Source: Aliiroseovarius salicola
GTDB lineage: Bacteria; Pseudomonadota; Alphaproteobacteria; Rhodobacterales; Rhodobacteraceae
Length of the DNA stretch: 64,000 nucleotides
Assembly (NCBI RefSeq): GCF_027891095.1
Contig: NZ_JAQIIO010000013.1
Coordinates: 1-64,000, forward strand
Direction of reading: 5' to 3'
Both the position numbers and the translations under genes were made by a program. Shown one piece after another: positions 9,864-18,583 of the stretch (position 1 is the first letter of the stretch; every line of letters begins with the position of its first letter). The notes under the pieces were generated by a model, which was not told the DNA's origin, searched no databases, and saw nothing but the letters and a program-made list of their open reading frames with translations.

Positions 9864-10698
9864 CATTGGGTGCTGCACCTCCTAGCGCGCTGCGATAGAC
9901 CAGCGTCACGGTGGAAAAGCTCACATATAAAAGCAGGTACCAGCTGCCCATTTTCGCCAAAGAAGCCCAGTCGATTGCCTTGGTGCCCGCATAGACCCAA
10001 GTGCCGGATCGGGTGCCGACATTCTCTGCGACCCACAGGAAAAAGCTTGAGAAAAACGCGGCGACCGGCAGAGGCATCCAGTAGAAACGGCCGATGCGAA
10101 ACCAGATCTGGGTGCGCCAGTAAAGCAGTACCGTCAGTCCCATCAAGACCCAACGCATGTCCCAGATCCAATGGTGGGTGAAGAAGTTCAGGTAAATCGC
10201 AGCGGCCAGCGCGAAATGCGCCCAGAGCGGTGGGAAAGGGGTAAAGCGCATCTCAAATATGCGAATGACCCGCGCCATGTAACTGCCGACGCTTGCGTAC
10301 ATGAAGCCGGAGAAGAGCGGCACCCCCATGAATTTCAACACACCCGGTTCAGGATAGGCCCAGCTGCCCATCTGGATCTTGAAGATCTCCATGATCGTGC
10401 CGGTGAGGTGAAAGAGCAGGATCACGCGGGCTTCTGCCCAGCTTTCCAGTTTCAACCAAAGGAACCCAGCCTGAAGGGTGATGGCATAAATCACCAGCGC
10501 GTCATAACGGGTCAGCGTCCACTCCGGTTGCCATATCGCCTTGGTGACCATGATTCCAATGAGCATCAGCCCGCCAAACAGCGCCGCCCAGCCCTGCTTC
10601 AACACAAACATCACAAACTCCGCCACGCCATAAGGCAGGCGCGCGCGCATCCATTGGCCGAGGGACTGTTCCGTGTCGCGGGTGGTGTGGTGGGTCAT
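9802..10698 (-). CDS. DUF817 integral membrane protein
   Basis: About 298 residues with seven or eight membrane segments. Family features are the repeated aromatic motifs (LKLESWAEARVILLFHLTG, QMGSWAYPE, FFTHHWIWDMRW, GTWVYAGT) of the DUF817 family, whose function is unknown. The ATG at 10698 begins MTHHTTRDTEQSLGQWMRAR. The 20-residue C-terminal tail is hydrophilic and overlaps the convergent gene ending at 9863. A decayed second copy of the first ~20 codons lies at 11743-11796, on the far side of the sulfotransferase-like gene. Confidence 0.88.
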   Translation of the reverse strand: MTHHTTRDTEQSLGQWMRARLPYGVAEFVMFVLKQGWAALFGGLMLIGIMVTKAIWQPEWTLTRYDALVIYAITLQAGFLWLKLESWAEARVILLFHLTGTIMEIFKIQMGSWAYPEPGVLKFMGVPLFSGFMYASVGSYMARVIRIFEMRFTPFPPLWAHFALAAAIYLNFFTHHWIWDMRWVLMGLTVLLYWRTQIWFRIGRFYWMPLPVAAFFSSFFLWVAENVGTRSGTWVYAGTKAIDWASLAKMGSWYLLLYVSFSTVTLVYRSALGGAAPNATDSPARTGSTGTEQEAEAG

Positions 10699-10830
10699 GC
10701 GGTGTACATCTCTTACAGAGGTGACCTGAATAGAAATTGAGATTTCCGTTTTGATTTTGTAGCGTCTCAACCTGAAAGTGAACCCTCTGAGCAGTTTTTC
10801 CAGAGGAACCGATTACAAAAAGGTAGATCG

Positions 10831-11730
10831 ATGCAAAGTATAAACGAGGAAAAGCGTGGGGTGTATCTGCATCTTGGGGCTCACCGTACGGGTACAGGCA
10901 GTTTTCAAGAGTTTCTAAGTATGAATGCCGGGCGACTAGAAGATCATGGCGTCAATCTAGCCGTGTCCAATCGCGATGGGCAATTGCGCAGCGGATTAAA
11001 GCTACGCCTGCCTGGCAAGCGGCATTTCCGCAAGAATGATCTGGACGAACACCGGGTCTGGTTAGACGAACAGATTGACAAAACCGGACTCAATCGGAAG
11101 CGGCTGACCCTGGTGTCCGAAGAGAACTTTCCGGGCACGATTAATACGCTGATGTCTCCCGAGATCTATCCGATTGCCGACAAAAGACTTCAGTTTTTCG
11201 CAAGCAAGATGCAAAAACCCATACGTAAAGCTCTGTTTGTGGTGCGCAGCTATGACAGTTTCTTTGAATCCATTTTTCGCAAGCGGGTAGAGTTCAGGGC
11301 GATTGACCCGTTTGATCACTATCGCGATGACATGATGACCATGAAGCGGGGTTGGGTGGATGTCATTCAGGACATTCGGGACGCCACCAAGGTTGATCAG
11401 GTGCATGTTCTTCGTTTCGAGGACAGACACGGCTATCTGCGCTTGCTGCGCACTCTGTTGCCCGGTTTGCCGCAGGATGGGTGGCTGGAACCCGATGGGC
11501 ATCGCAATGTCAGCGCAACAAATGCGGCCTGCCGTGCGATTCAGAAGGCGTTTCATAACGGTGAAAAGCTCTCAAAACAGCAGATCGAGGATATCAAACT
11601 CCAATATGCGGCGGATAAGGGCGGAGAGGCGGTTGCAGATTTTTCCAGCTTGGACCGCACTGAATTACAGGACCGATATGCCGAGGACCTTCAGACAATC
11701 CGCAACTTGCCGTATGTTACTTTTTCATAA
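10831..11730 (+). CDS. Sulfotransferase-like P-loop protein
   Basis: A 299-residue protein whose N-terminus (GVYLHLGAHRTGTGSFQEFL) resembles the PAPS 5'-phosphosulfate loop of sulfotransferases, and whose middle (KALFVVRSYDSFFESIFRKR) resembles the 3'-phosphate-binding segment. It would transfer sulfate from PAPS, but substrate and activity are inferred. AGGTAGATCG precedes the ATG. The gene is less GC-rich than its neighbours, sits between the intact DUF817 gene and a DUF817 fragment, and so looks inserted or rearranged into this spot. Confidence 0.65.
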   Translation: MQSINEEKRGVYLHLGAHRTGTGSFQEFLSMNAGRLEDHGVNLAVSNRDGQLRSGLKLRLPGKRHFRKNDLDEHRVWLDEQIDKTGLNRKRLTLVSEENFPGTINTLMSPEIYPIADKRLQFFASKMQKPIRKALFVVRSYDSFFESIFRKRVEFRAIDPFDHYRDDMMTMKRGWVDVIQDIRDATKVDQVHVLRFEDRHGYLRLLRTLLPGLPQDGWLEPDGHRNVSATNAACRAIQKAFHNGEKLSKQQIEDIKLQYAADKGGEAVADFSSLDRTELQDRYAEDLQTIRNLPYVTFS

Positions 11731-11742
11731 GCCCCACCATCT

Positions 11743-11796
11743 GGAAGGCGGGACCGGATCCAATGGCACAAGGAGCGATTGGTGTCGCGGGTGGTG
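11743..11796 (-). pseudogene. Decayed 5' fragment of a second DUF817 gene
   Basis: These 54 bases align without gaps to 10634-10687, the start of the intact DUF817 gene, with about 40 matches (my hand count). Translated on the minus strand the fragment reads TTRDTNRSLCHWIRSRLP against TTRDTEQSLGQWMRARLP in the intact protein. Weaker similarity continues leftward to about 11730, ending at the stop codon of the sulfotransferase-like gene. The rest of the DUF817 frame is absent. Confidence 0.7.
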
Positions 11797-11930
11797 CAGG
11801 AGTCTTTTATAGTTTGCATGGCAAATCCATGACCCGGAATGGCGATGTTTGGAAAGAAGCGGTGAAGCGCCCGGCGCGGCATCTACCTAACAGATATTGT
11901 GCGATGCGTTGCTTGCGGTTTGCATTTGGG

Positions 11931-12752
11931 TCAGGCCTCACAAATGAAGCAGTAGGTAAGCATTCGTCGCTCGCGAAGCCCCAGCAGTTGATTTTGCGTC
12001 ATTTCTGCTGCGGTGTCCCCGAATAAAAGTTGCGTTGTCACGGGTAGTGACCGCGTTGGCTTGGGCTGGGTTGCTCTTTCCTTGAGCCAGTTGAAACTTT
12101 CCGCAGTTGAATCCTCTTCATGCAAAATCCTGAATCCGGCTTGCAAAAGATAGTTGGACATTTCCGCAGGTGTTGCAAGCTGGCTGATTGATGCATCCGT
12201 CGCCCACGGCGCCGGGTATAGGACATCGCCACCTTCCCCCTGAACAATGTCATATATGCCAAATCGCGCACCCGGTTTCAGGACCCGATGCGCCTCTTGA
12301 TACATTGCCAACTTGTTAGGGATATTCATAGCAACATGAACTGTGACCGCGCCATCGAACTGATTGTCTGGAAACGGCAGGTCTGTGGCATCCCCTTGAA
12401 GGAAATCAGTTTTATCCCCGAGATCGACCCAATTGGAAATTGCATTCGCCGCTTCGCAAAACTCAGGGGTCAGATCGACGCCAACAACGCTTGCGTTGGC
12501 TTCCTCTGCGATCGTTCGGGCCACACCCCCCAATCCGCTACCGATATCAAGGACATGGTTCCCCGGCGCCAGTTTCATCTGTTCCAGCAACTGAACTGTC
12601 GCTGCTCTTCCGCGAAAATGAAACTCATCAATGGGTTCAAAATCAGAGGGCCGAAGATTAGACAGATCAAACCCCGAGCTTTGAAGATCATTTGCGATCC
12701 TGTCGGTCAAATTCATGCCGCGGCCGTAATGTGTTGATATCTGTTCTGGCAT
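11931..12752 (-). CDS. Class I SAM-dependent methyltransferase
   Basis: A 273-residue methyltransferase. The SAM-binding motif I HVLDIGSGLGGVARTI, the acidic end of beta 2 (VVGVDLTPEF), motif II (GDATDLPFPDNQFDGAVTV) and the PGARFGIYDIVQG segment are clear. The arrangement resembles sarcosine/dimethylglycine- or ubiquinone-type small-molecule methyltransferases; the substrate is unknown. The ATG at 12752 has GGGGGGTGAC upstream. A GTG 4 codons earlier is possible. It is monocistronic, in the accessory-looking stretch between DUF817 and glyA. Confidence 0.85.
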   Translation of the reverse strand: MPEQISTHYGRGMNLTDRIANDLQSSGFDLSNLRPSDFEPIDEFHFRGRAATVQLLEQMKLAPGNHVLDIGSGLGGVARTIAEEANASVVGVDLTPEFCEAANAISNWVDLGDKTDFLQGDATDLPFPDNQFDGAVTVHVAMNIPNKLAMYQEAHRVLKPGARFGIYDIVQGEGGDVLYPAPWATDASISQLATPAEMSNYLLQAGFRILHEEDSTAESFNWLKERATQPKPTRSLPVTTQLLFGDTAAEMTQNQLLGLRERRMLTYCFICEA

Positions 12753-12919
12753 GTCACCCCCCACTTCTCGGTTTGAGCATCGTCATCAATTGACGACATC
12801 ACCTGATCGCTGAGTTGGGAGTTTAGCACATCTGGCAACCAAACCTGAGAAGCCGTGGAAAGTTGGTGGGCAGCCTTGGGTGTTTTCCTTGTTTCCTGCA
12901 AATGAAACGCTCCGCTATA

Positions 12920-13468
12920 CTATCCATGGGAACCTGCATGATAATAAGTCCACAACAGAAGTATAACTTGTGGGACCAACACGAAAGCCAGTGTGATGCT
13001 CAGAGCTTTAGCGATGTTGGGTTTTGACCAACGGGGTCCCAGAAAGTTGTCGGTCGCTCTTTGGTTTAACGAAATCCAGAAAGCAGAAGCATAAGCCGAG
13101 CCAAACGGAATGCCCGCTAGCACGATAAAAATTATTAAGCCGTTTAGATTTGAAATGGGCCCATCAAAGAGAGCAAAAGTGAAAACGCAGATTGTTCCCA
13201 CAACTCCTCCAATTACAACAGCTCCCCAGTACCCGCCTGTTTGAGAACGTAACCATAGCTTGATGATTGGGACGGCGCATAAGGTGATGAGCGGCGCAAG
13301 CAGCATGACCGCAATTGCAAGTAACGCCGCCATGTCGTCATTTGTGATAGCCGATTTGACCATCATGAATCCTATTAAGGGCGAAGCGAAAACACTCCAA
13401 ACAGGCCCTAAAACTATGGCGTCGAGAAATGAGGGCCAAATTCTTACTTCATCAATCGAGTGGGCCAC
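12920..13468 (-). CDS. Hypothetical membrane protein
   Basis: A protein of about 182 residues with four or five membrane helices (for example MAALLAIAVMLLAPLITLCAV, GAVVIGGVVGTICVFTFALF, IAKALSITLAFVLVPQVILL). I do not recognise the family. The frame is open up to an ATG at 13552, but that lies 4 bases past the glyA terminator and upstream of a good promoter (13506-13534), so translation most likely starts at the GTG at 13468, preceded by GAGGGAAC. It is visibly more AT-rich than glyA and may be an accessory gene. Confidence 0.6.
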   Translation of the reverse strand: MAHSIDEVRIWPSFLDAIVLGPVWSVFASPLIGFMMVKSAITNDDMAALLAIAVMLLAPLITLCAVPIIKLWLRSQTGGYWGAVVIGGVVGTICVFTFALFDGPISNLNGLIIFIVLAGIPFGSAYASAFWISLNQRATDNFLGPRWSKPNIAKALSITLAFVLVPQVILLLWTYYHAGSHG

Positions 13469-13491
13469 GTTCCCTCGCAGGTAATAAAAAC

Positions 13492-13534
13492 TCAACTTAA
13501 AGTTGATTGTAGGTTTTCTCTGGCAGCCAATCAA
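13492..13534 (-). promoter_or_regulatory. Sigma70-type promoter with palindromic operator for the membrane-protein gene
   Basis: Reading the minus strand: TTGATT (13529-13534), a 17-base spacer, TACAAT (13506-13511), then the perfect 7-1-7 inverted repeat TCAACTTTAAGTTGA (13492-13506) where transcription would begin. A repressor bound there would block initiation. Confidence 0.55.
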
Positions 13535-13555
13535 CCCAGTTGAATACCCCATACT

Positions 13556-13584
13556 AAAAAAGCCCCGCCAGATGGCGGGGCTTT
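13556..13584 (-). terminator. glyA terminator
   Basis: AAAGCCCCGCC and GGCGGGGCTTT close over a 4-base loop; on the minus strand the stem is followed by six T. It lies 28 bases past the glyA stop. Confidence 0.9.
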
Positions 13585-13611
13585 CGTTTCATACCGTTAT
13601 GATCCGCCCGA

Positions 13612-14904
13612 TCACAGGTTCGGATACAGCGGGAAGCGGGCGCAGAGGGCGGCGACTTTGGCGCGCACCGTGGCTTCTACATCTGCGTTGTTATCCGGGC
13701 CATTGGCGGCCAGACCGTCGACCACTTCGATGATCAGATCTGCGATTTCGCGGAATTCTGCTTCACCAAAGCCGCGGGTGGTCCCGGCAGGGGTACCCAG
13801 GCGGATGCCCGAGGTGACCATGGGCTTTTCCGGGTCAAACGGGATACCGTTTTTGTTGGTGGTGATATGGGCACGGCCAAGGGCGGCGTCCACGATGTTG
13901 CCGGTCACGCCTTTCGGGCGCAGGTCGACCAGCATCAGGTGGGTATCGGTGCCGCCAGACACGATGTCCAGACCGCCTTTGATCAGCTGATCAGCCAGTG
14001 CCACGGCATTTGCACGCACTTGCTTTTGGTAGGCTTTGAACTCGGGCTTCAGCGCTTCGCCAAAGGCCGCGGCCTTGCCAGCGATCACATGCATCAGCGG
14101 ACCACCCTGGATGCCCGGGAAGATGGCCGAGTTCACCTTTTTGGCAATATCGGCATCATTGGTCAGGATCATCCCGCCACGCGGACCGCGCAGGGTCTTG
14201 TGGGTGGTGGTGGTGGCCGCATGGGCATGCGGGAAGGGCGAGGGGTGCTCGCCTGCCGCAACCAGACCAGCGATGTGGGCCATGTCGACCAGCAGGTAGG
14301 CGCCAACCGAGTCAGCAATCTCACGGAATTTGGCGAAATCGATCTCACGCGGAATGGCCGAACCGCCAGCAATGATCAGGGCGGGTTTGTGCTCGGTGGC
14401 CAGTTCCTGGATCTGATCGTAGTCGATCAGGCTGTCTTCGCGGCGCACACCGTAATGCACGGCGTTGAACCACTTGCCCGATTGGTTCGGACGCGCGCCG
14501 TGGGTCAGGTGACCGCCGGCCGACAGGTCCATGCCCAGAATGGTGTCGCCGGGTTTGATCAGCGCCTGGAACACACCTTGGTTGGCCTGCGAACCCGAAT
14601 TCGGCTGCACGTTGGCAAACTCACAACCAAACAGTTCCTTGGCGCGGTCGATGGCCAGATTTTCGGCTACGTCCACATATTGGCAACCGCCATAATAGCG
14701 ACGCCCCGGATAGCCCTCGGCGTATTTGTTGGTCAGAACCGAACCCTGTGCCTCCATCACGGCGGCTGAGACAATGTTCTCGGAGGCGATCAGTTCGATC
14801 TCGTCGCGCTGGCGACCAAGCTCATTGGTGATCGAACCCCAAAGCTCTGGGTCACGAGTGGCGAGGCTTTCGGTGAAGAAGCCAGGATCACGGGTATCAG
14901 TCAT
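13612..14904 (-). CDS. glyA: Serine hydroxymethyltransferase
   Basis: Interconverts serine and glycine with tetrahydrofolate, feeding one-carbon units. About 430 residues with the family signatures: [46 protein letters not shown]-type region, [17 protein letters not shown], and [17 protein letters not shown] containing the PLP lysine. The ATG at 14904 ([10 protein letters not shown]) has AGAGGACAAACGCGC upstream; an upstream in-frame start at 14931 is less likely. It is divergent from nadK and ends at a strong terminator. No glycine riboswitch was seen in the leader. Confidence 0.98.
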   Translation of the reverse strand: MTDTRDPGFFTESLATRDPELWGSITNELGRQRDEIELIASENIVSAAVMEAQGSVLTNKYAEGYPGRRYYGGCQYVDVAENLAIDRAKELFGCEFANVQPNSGSQANQGVFQALIKPGDTILGMDLSAGGHLTHGARPNQSGKWFNAVHYGVRREDSLIDYDQIQELATEHKPALIIAGGSAIPREIDFAKFREIADSVGAYLLVDMAHIAGLVAAGEHPSPFPHAHAATTTTHKTLRGPRGGMILTNDADIAKKVNSAIFPGIQGGPLMHVIAGKAAAFGEALKPEFKAYQKQVRANAVALADQLIKGGLDIVSGGTDTHLMLVDLRPKGVTGNIVDAALGRAHITTNKNGIPFDPEKPMVTSGIRLGTPAGTTRGFGEAEFREIADLIIEVVDGLAANGPDNNADVEATVRAKVAALCARFPLYPNL

Positions 14905-15081
14905 GCGCGTTTGTCCTCTGCTGGGTGACAATGGTGAGTACGTTGTTGCGTATTTCCTATCGGAAACATTTTAGGGGGCAAGGGGCAGAATGCGACCTAG
15001 AGGTGGAAAGACGCGTCATGACTGGCACTTTCGCGAAACTTGTGGTTCTTTCGGAAACGACGGACAGGAAGGGAAACCAAG

Positions 15082-15843
15082 ATGTCGCAGAGAATCGCTT
15101 TCCTCGCCAGCGAGGCGCAGGTGGCACAGGTCGCACGTGAAGAATTGGTGGCACGATATGGAAATGTGCCCCCGGAAAAGGCAGATGTGATCGTGGCGCT
15201 GGGCGGCGATGGGTTTATGTTGCAGACCTTGCACGAGACCCAGGAACTGGCGGCACCGGTTTACGGAATGAACTGCGGCACCGTTGGATTTCTGATGAAC
15301 GAATATAACCTTGATGGGCTGATTGATCGTCTGATCGCGGCCGAAGAAGAGGTGATCAACCCGCTTTCGATGACTGCGGTGGATGAGGAAGGCACAACCC
15401 ATGAGGCGCTCGCCATCAACGAGGTGAGTCTGCTGCGCGCCGGTCCTCAGGCTGCAAAATTGCAGATCAGCGTGGACGGGCGGGTGCGCCTTGAGGAGCT
15501 TGTCTGTGATGGGGCGCTACTGTGTACCCCCGCCGGGTCGACCGCATATAACTATTCCGCCCACGGCCCAATTTTGCCGATTGGGTCCGATGTGCTGGCG
15601 CTTACCGCCATGGCGGCGTTTCGCCCCCGGCGCTGGCGCGGAGCGCTCTTGCCGAAAAATGCCACCGTCCGGTTTGACGTGTTGCAGCCAGAGAAACGCC
15701 CGGTGATGGCAGATGCTGACAGTCGTCAGGTACAGAATGTGGTCTCGGTCGAGATCCGTTCGGATGCCGAGATCAGTCATCGGATCCTGTTTGATCCGGG
15801 GCATGGATTGGAAGAGCGGCTGATCCGAGAACAGTTTGTCTGA
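15082..15843 (+). CDS. nadK: NAD kinase
   Basis: Phosphorylates NAD to NADP. The GGDG motif (VALGGDGFMLQTLHE) and the NE/D motif (NCGTVGFLMNEY, NEVSLLRAGPQAA) are present, with CTPAGSTAYNYSAHGPI later on. About 253 residues is the normal compact alphaproteobacterial length. I take the ATG at 15082 (MSQRIAFLAS), with AAGGGAAACCAAG before it, over an in-frame ATG 14 codons upstream. Divergent from glyA. Confidence 0.95.
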   Translation: MSQRIAFLASEAQVAQVAREELVARYGNVPPEKADVIVALGGDGFMLQTLHETQELAAPVYGMNCGTVGFLMNEYNLDGLIDRLIAAEEEVINPLSMTAVDEEGTTHEALAINEVSLLRAGPQAAKLQISVDGRVRLEELVCDGALLCTPAGSTAYNYSAHGPILPIGSDVLALTAMAAFRPRRWRGALLPKNATVRFDVLQPEKRPVMADADSRQVQNVVSVEIRSDAEISHRILFDPGHGLEERLIREQFV

Positions 15844-15881
15844 TCTGTGGCGAGGCTGGATCAACCGCCCTCGGAAGGGGC

Positions 15882-15963
15882 CTAAAAAGTTTAAACTTTG
15901 ACGGTTTCAGGTATTAAAGAGTTTAATGTTTCGCGTTTGTGACCGTTAAAGAGTTTAATGTTT
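15882..15963 (+). promoter_or_regulatory. Three operator-like sites spaced exactly 32 bp
   Basis: TTAAAGAGTTTAATGTTT occurs identically at 15914-15931 and 15946-15963; a third related site (CTAAAAAGTTTAAACTTT, 14 of 18 identical) begins at 15882. Each contains TAAA-N3-TTTAA, an inverted repeat. The starts are 32 bp apart, about three helical turns, so bound proteins would lie on one face. The block is about 100 bp upstream of the EamA transporter and just after nadK. Confidence 0.65.
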
Positions 15964-16065
15964 TTGCCCATACCGACGCGATAGACAAGACTGTGTGAGC
16001 GGCTCAACTCACACTTTGGCAGTCCTGCATTCTTATGCGTCACTGTCCCAAAACCCGGAGACATA

Positions 16066-16911
16066 ATGCGCCTGTTTGCCCTGACCTCGCTGACCATGAT
16101 CGCATTTGCTGCGAATTCCCTGTTGAACCGCGCAGCTTTGGCAGGGGATGCCAGCGATCCACTGAGCTTTGCGCTGATCCGGGTGGCCAGCGGGGCGGTC
16201 ATGTTGGTGGGGCTTGTGTCTATGCATCAAGGGTTTTCAATACGGCGCCCCGATCTCTGGGGGGTGATCGCGCTGACAGTATATCTCCTTGGTTTTTCAT
16301 ATGCTTACCTAGAGATGGATGCCGGGCTTGGGGCGCTGATCCTGTTTGGTGGCGTGCAGGTGACAATGTTTGCAGGTGCGGTATATGGGGGTGAGACCTT
16401 ACCGGCGATGCGTTGGATTGGGGCCGTGTTGGCGCTTTCTGGACTGGCCCTTCTTTTGTGGCCGAGCGAAGGGATCTCGCTCTCTCTTGTCAGCTTTTTC
16501 CTTATGTCCGTTGCCGCCGTTGGATGGGGTGTTTATTCCCTGATCGGGCGCGGTGCGACGGACCCTCTGGGGGCGACGGCATGGAATTTTATCTATTCTC
16601 TTCCATTGGTTGCAATGGTCTGGGTGTCGAGCTCCAGCGAGGTGGTGTTGTCATTAGAGGGCGTCGCCCTTGCCATATTCTCGGGTGCCATCACCTCAGG
16701 TCTCGGCTATGCGCTGTGGTATTCTATACTTCCACGACTTGGGGCGACCATCGGCGCGCTGGCACAGCTGTCGGTCCCGGTGATCGCGATCGCGATGGGA
16801 GTGGTGTTGCTCGGCGAAACCCTGACGATGCACATGGTGGTGTCGGCGCTGTTGGTGCTGGGGGGGATCGCTGTGGGGATGGTGAAAATAGAAATTAATT
16901 TAAATAGTTAG
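16066..16911 (+). CDS. EamA-family (DMT superfamily) transporter
   Basis: An inner-membrane exporter of 281 residues with ten predicted helices in two EamA repeats (first about 1-135, second about 140-275). The repeat ends GETLPAMRWIGAVLALSGLALLL and GETLTMHMVVSALLVLGGIAVG are the expected paired motifs. Related proteins export amino acids or metabolites; the substrate is unknown. The ATG follows CCCGGAGACATA. Three phased operator-like repeats lie in the upstream region. It converges on the degenerate NtrC-type gene with only 5 bases between stops. Confidence 0.88.
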   Translation: MRLFALTSLTMIAFAANSLLNRAALAGDASDPLSFALIRVASGAVMLVGLVSMHQGFSIRRPDLWGVIALTVYLLGFSYAYLEMDAGLGALILFGGVQVTMFAGAVYGGETLPAMRWIGAVLALSGLALLLWPSEGISLSLVSFFLMSVAAVGWGVYSLIGRGATDPLGATAWNFIYSLPLVAMVWVSSSSEVVLSLEGVALAIFSGAITSGLGYALWYSILPRLGATIGALAQLSVPVIAIAMGVVLLGETLTMHMVVSALLVLGGIAVGMVKIEINLNS

Positions 16912-16916
16912 CTGGG

Positions 16917-18521
16917 TTAATTGTTCCAGATTTCCCGCTTGCGATAAATTGTGGATGGCGACAACCCAAGTGTATTCGCCGCCTTGGGGATCGACCCGCC
17001 ATGGGTGCGAATGGTCTCTTCGATCACCAGCTGTTCGATTTCGGCAAAGCTTCGCCCCACCAAATTGCCCAACCCCTTGTCAGGCTGAGCGTGATGCGGC
17101 GCGGTGCTGGATGGGGTCTGAATATACGAAGGAAGCATGTCGGCGGTCAGGGTCTTCCCGTCATGACACAACACGGAGTTCCAGATTGCGCATTTCAATT
17201 CAAGCACATTGCCCGGCCAGGAATGCCGGTGCAGCCTTTCCAAGGCCTCAGGCGAAATACACTCAAACTTACGCTGCTCTGCCTTGGCGCAATCCTCAAG
17301 AAATTGCAGGGCGAGAGCGGAAATATCTTCTTTCCGATCACGAAGAGGGGGGAGCGCGACGGGGACGACATGCAACTGGAAAAACAACTCGTCCAGCACT
17401 TCGCCCCCACAAGACAGGGGTTTGGGATCGCGAGAAGTTGCGCTGATAATTCGATTGTCTTCAGATTGAGGGTCGCCCGCTTTAACCTGGTGAAGATTTC
17501 CTGATCGAATATACTGCACAAACTGGCTTTGCACGCTGGGGATGAGGTTTGCAATTTCATCCAGATAAATCGTCCCGGGCTTGCTTTGTGTGGTTTCAGT
17601 TCGCCCCCAATTTGAATGTCCAGATATAAGGTTTGAAAATTTATCTGGGGTCAAGGACGCGCAGTCGATCACAACAAACTGATCTTGATCGCGCCCTGAG
17701 TTTTCATGGATGTGGCGCGCGCAATGCTCTTTCCCCGTTCCGATCTCTCCGTGCAATAAAACAGGCGCCATTGATGCCGCCACGTCTTTCAAAACCTGAA
17801 GGATAGATTGCATCTGACTGTTTTCTCCAACCAAACGCCAGCTTGGAGCGGGGTCGAACTCAGCATCATTGGTCGAATGGGAAGATTGACGGATCTGGTC
17901 CGAGTTTTCTGGAGCAGAGAGTGCCAATTTGTCAGGGTGCTTGTTTGTGTTGAGGCGTGAAGGTGTCTCAGGGGGACAGGTGAAATTTGACTGCTTGAAA
18001 CCTTTTGCAGCAGCAGATTGCGGTGCTTCCGGGTCCTCTGACAGAGCATTCGGATCTGCCATAGGTGGGGACAGTGTTTCGGCTACGCTTCGAATGGTGT
18101 ACTCAAGGCGCTCTTGGCTGAAGGGTTGGAACAGGCACTCAAATACACCGACATGCATGGCCTCGGCGGCAAGGTTGATCTGATCGCTTTGGGCGATGAC
18201 AACAATAAGCGGTGAGGGATCAAGCCTTTTGAGTTTTTTCAACAAGGGCAATGTTGATGCGCCATTCAGAAGCAGTGGCATGAAAACTGCGTCAGGCACC
18301 GACTGAGACAAGCAGGTTTCGACGTGCTGCAAATCCACGGCGTAGATCGCCTTGCCCCCCGAACTTTCGAATAGTTGGGGTGGAATGAGCTCAGCAAGCT
18401 TGTCATCGGCCATGACCAAGGCAAGGAGTGTTGAAGCTGTGGTCTTCGTGATTGTCGAATGTGCGGGGCCGGAATTTAGGTCGTTTATATGTATATGCGT
18501 CACTGCTGTCTGCCAGATCAC
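16917..18521 (-). CDS. Degenerate NtrC-type regulator (no GAFTGA loop)
   Basis: A 534-residue protein laid out like an NtrC-family activator: a receiver-like N-terminal domain (about 30-150), a linker, an AAA+ domain (about 215-455) and a Fis-type helix-turn-helix (AEIEQLVIEETIRTHGGSIP, SPSTIYRKREIW). Walker A (GEIGTGKE) and Walker B (GTIYLDEI) remain. The sigma54-contact GAFTGA loop is absent: the segment reads LISGHSNWGRTETTQSK. The sensor II arginine of GNVRELEN is leucine (GNVLELKC), the arginine-finger region reads HQVKAG, and the receiver lacks the phospho-aspartate (DAVFMPLLL). It probably does not activate sigma54 polymerase. The start is a GTG; an internal ATG at 18413 is an alternative. 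Confidence 0.85.
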   Translation of the reverse strand: MIWQTAVTHIHINDLNSGPAHSTITKTTASTLLALVMADDKLAELIPPQLFESSGGKAIYAVDLQHVETCLSQSVPDAVFMPLLLNGASTLPLLKKLKRLDPSPLIVVIAQSDQINLAAEAMHVGVFECLFQPFSQERLEYTIRSVAETLSPPMADPNALSEDPEAPQSAAAKGFKQSNFTCPPETPSRLNTNKHPDKLALSAPENSDQIRQSSHSTNDAEFDPAPSWRLVGENSQMQSILQVLKDVAASMAPVLLHGEIGTGKEHCARHIHENSGRDQDQFVVIDCASLTPDKFSNLISGHSNWGRTETTQSKPGTIYLDEIANLIPSVQSQFVQYIRSGNLHQVKAGDPQSEDNRIISATSRDPKPLSCGGEVLDELFFQLHVVPVALPPLRDRKEDISALALQFLEDCAKAEQRKFECISPEALERLHRHSWPGNVLELKCAIWNSVLCHDGKTLTADMLPSYIQTPSSTAPHHAQPDKGLGNLVGRSFAEIEQLVIEETIRTHGGSIPKAANTLGLSPSTIYRKREIWNN

Positions 18522-18583
18522 CCGGTTCGGGTGAGCTTCACGTAAAAGTTGATTTTGAATCTATAGTTCTGGAAACGGCGTAA

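Noticed and set aside
11691-11882. Minus-strand 63-codon frame
   Set aside because: Only its middle is protein-like, and that part is a fragment of DUF817; treated as a pseudogene remnant.
13469-13552. N-terminal extension of the membrane protein to the ATG at 13552
   Set aside because: The extension lies upstream of a good promoter and starts 4 bases from the glyA terminator.
14905-15081. Glycine riboswitch in the glyA-nadK gap
   Set aside because: None of the conserved glycine aptamer core was seen in this 177-bp region.
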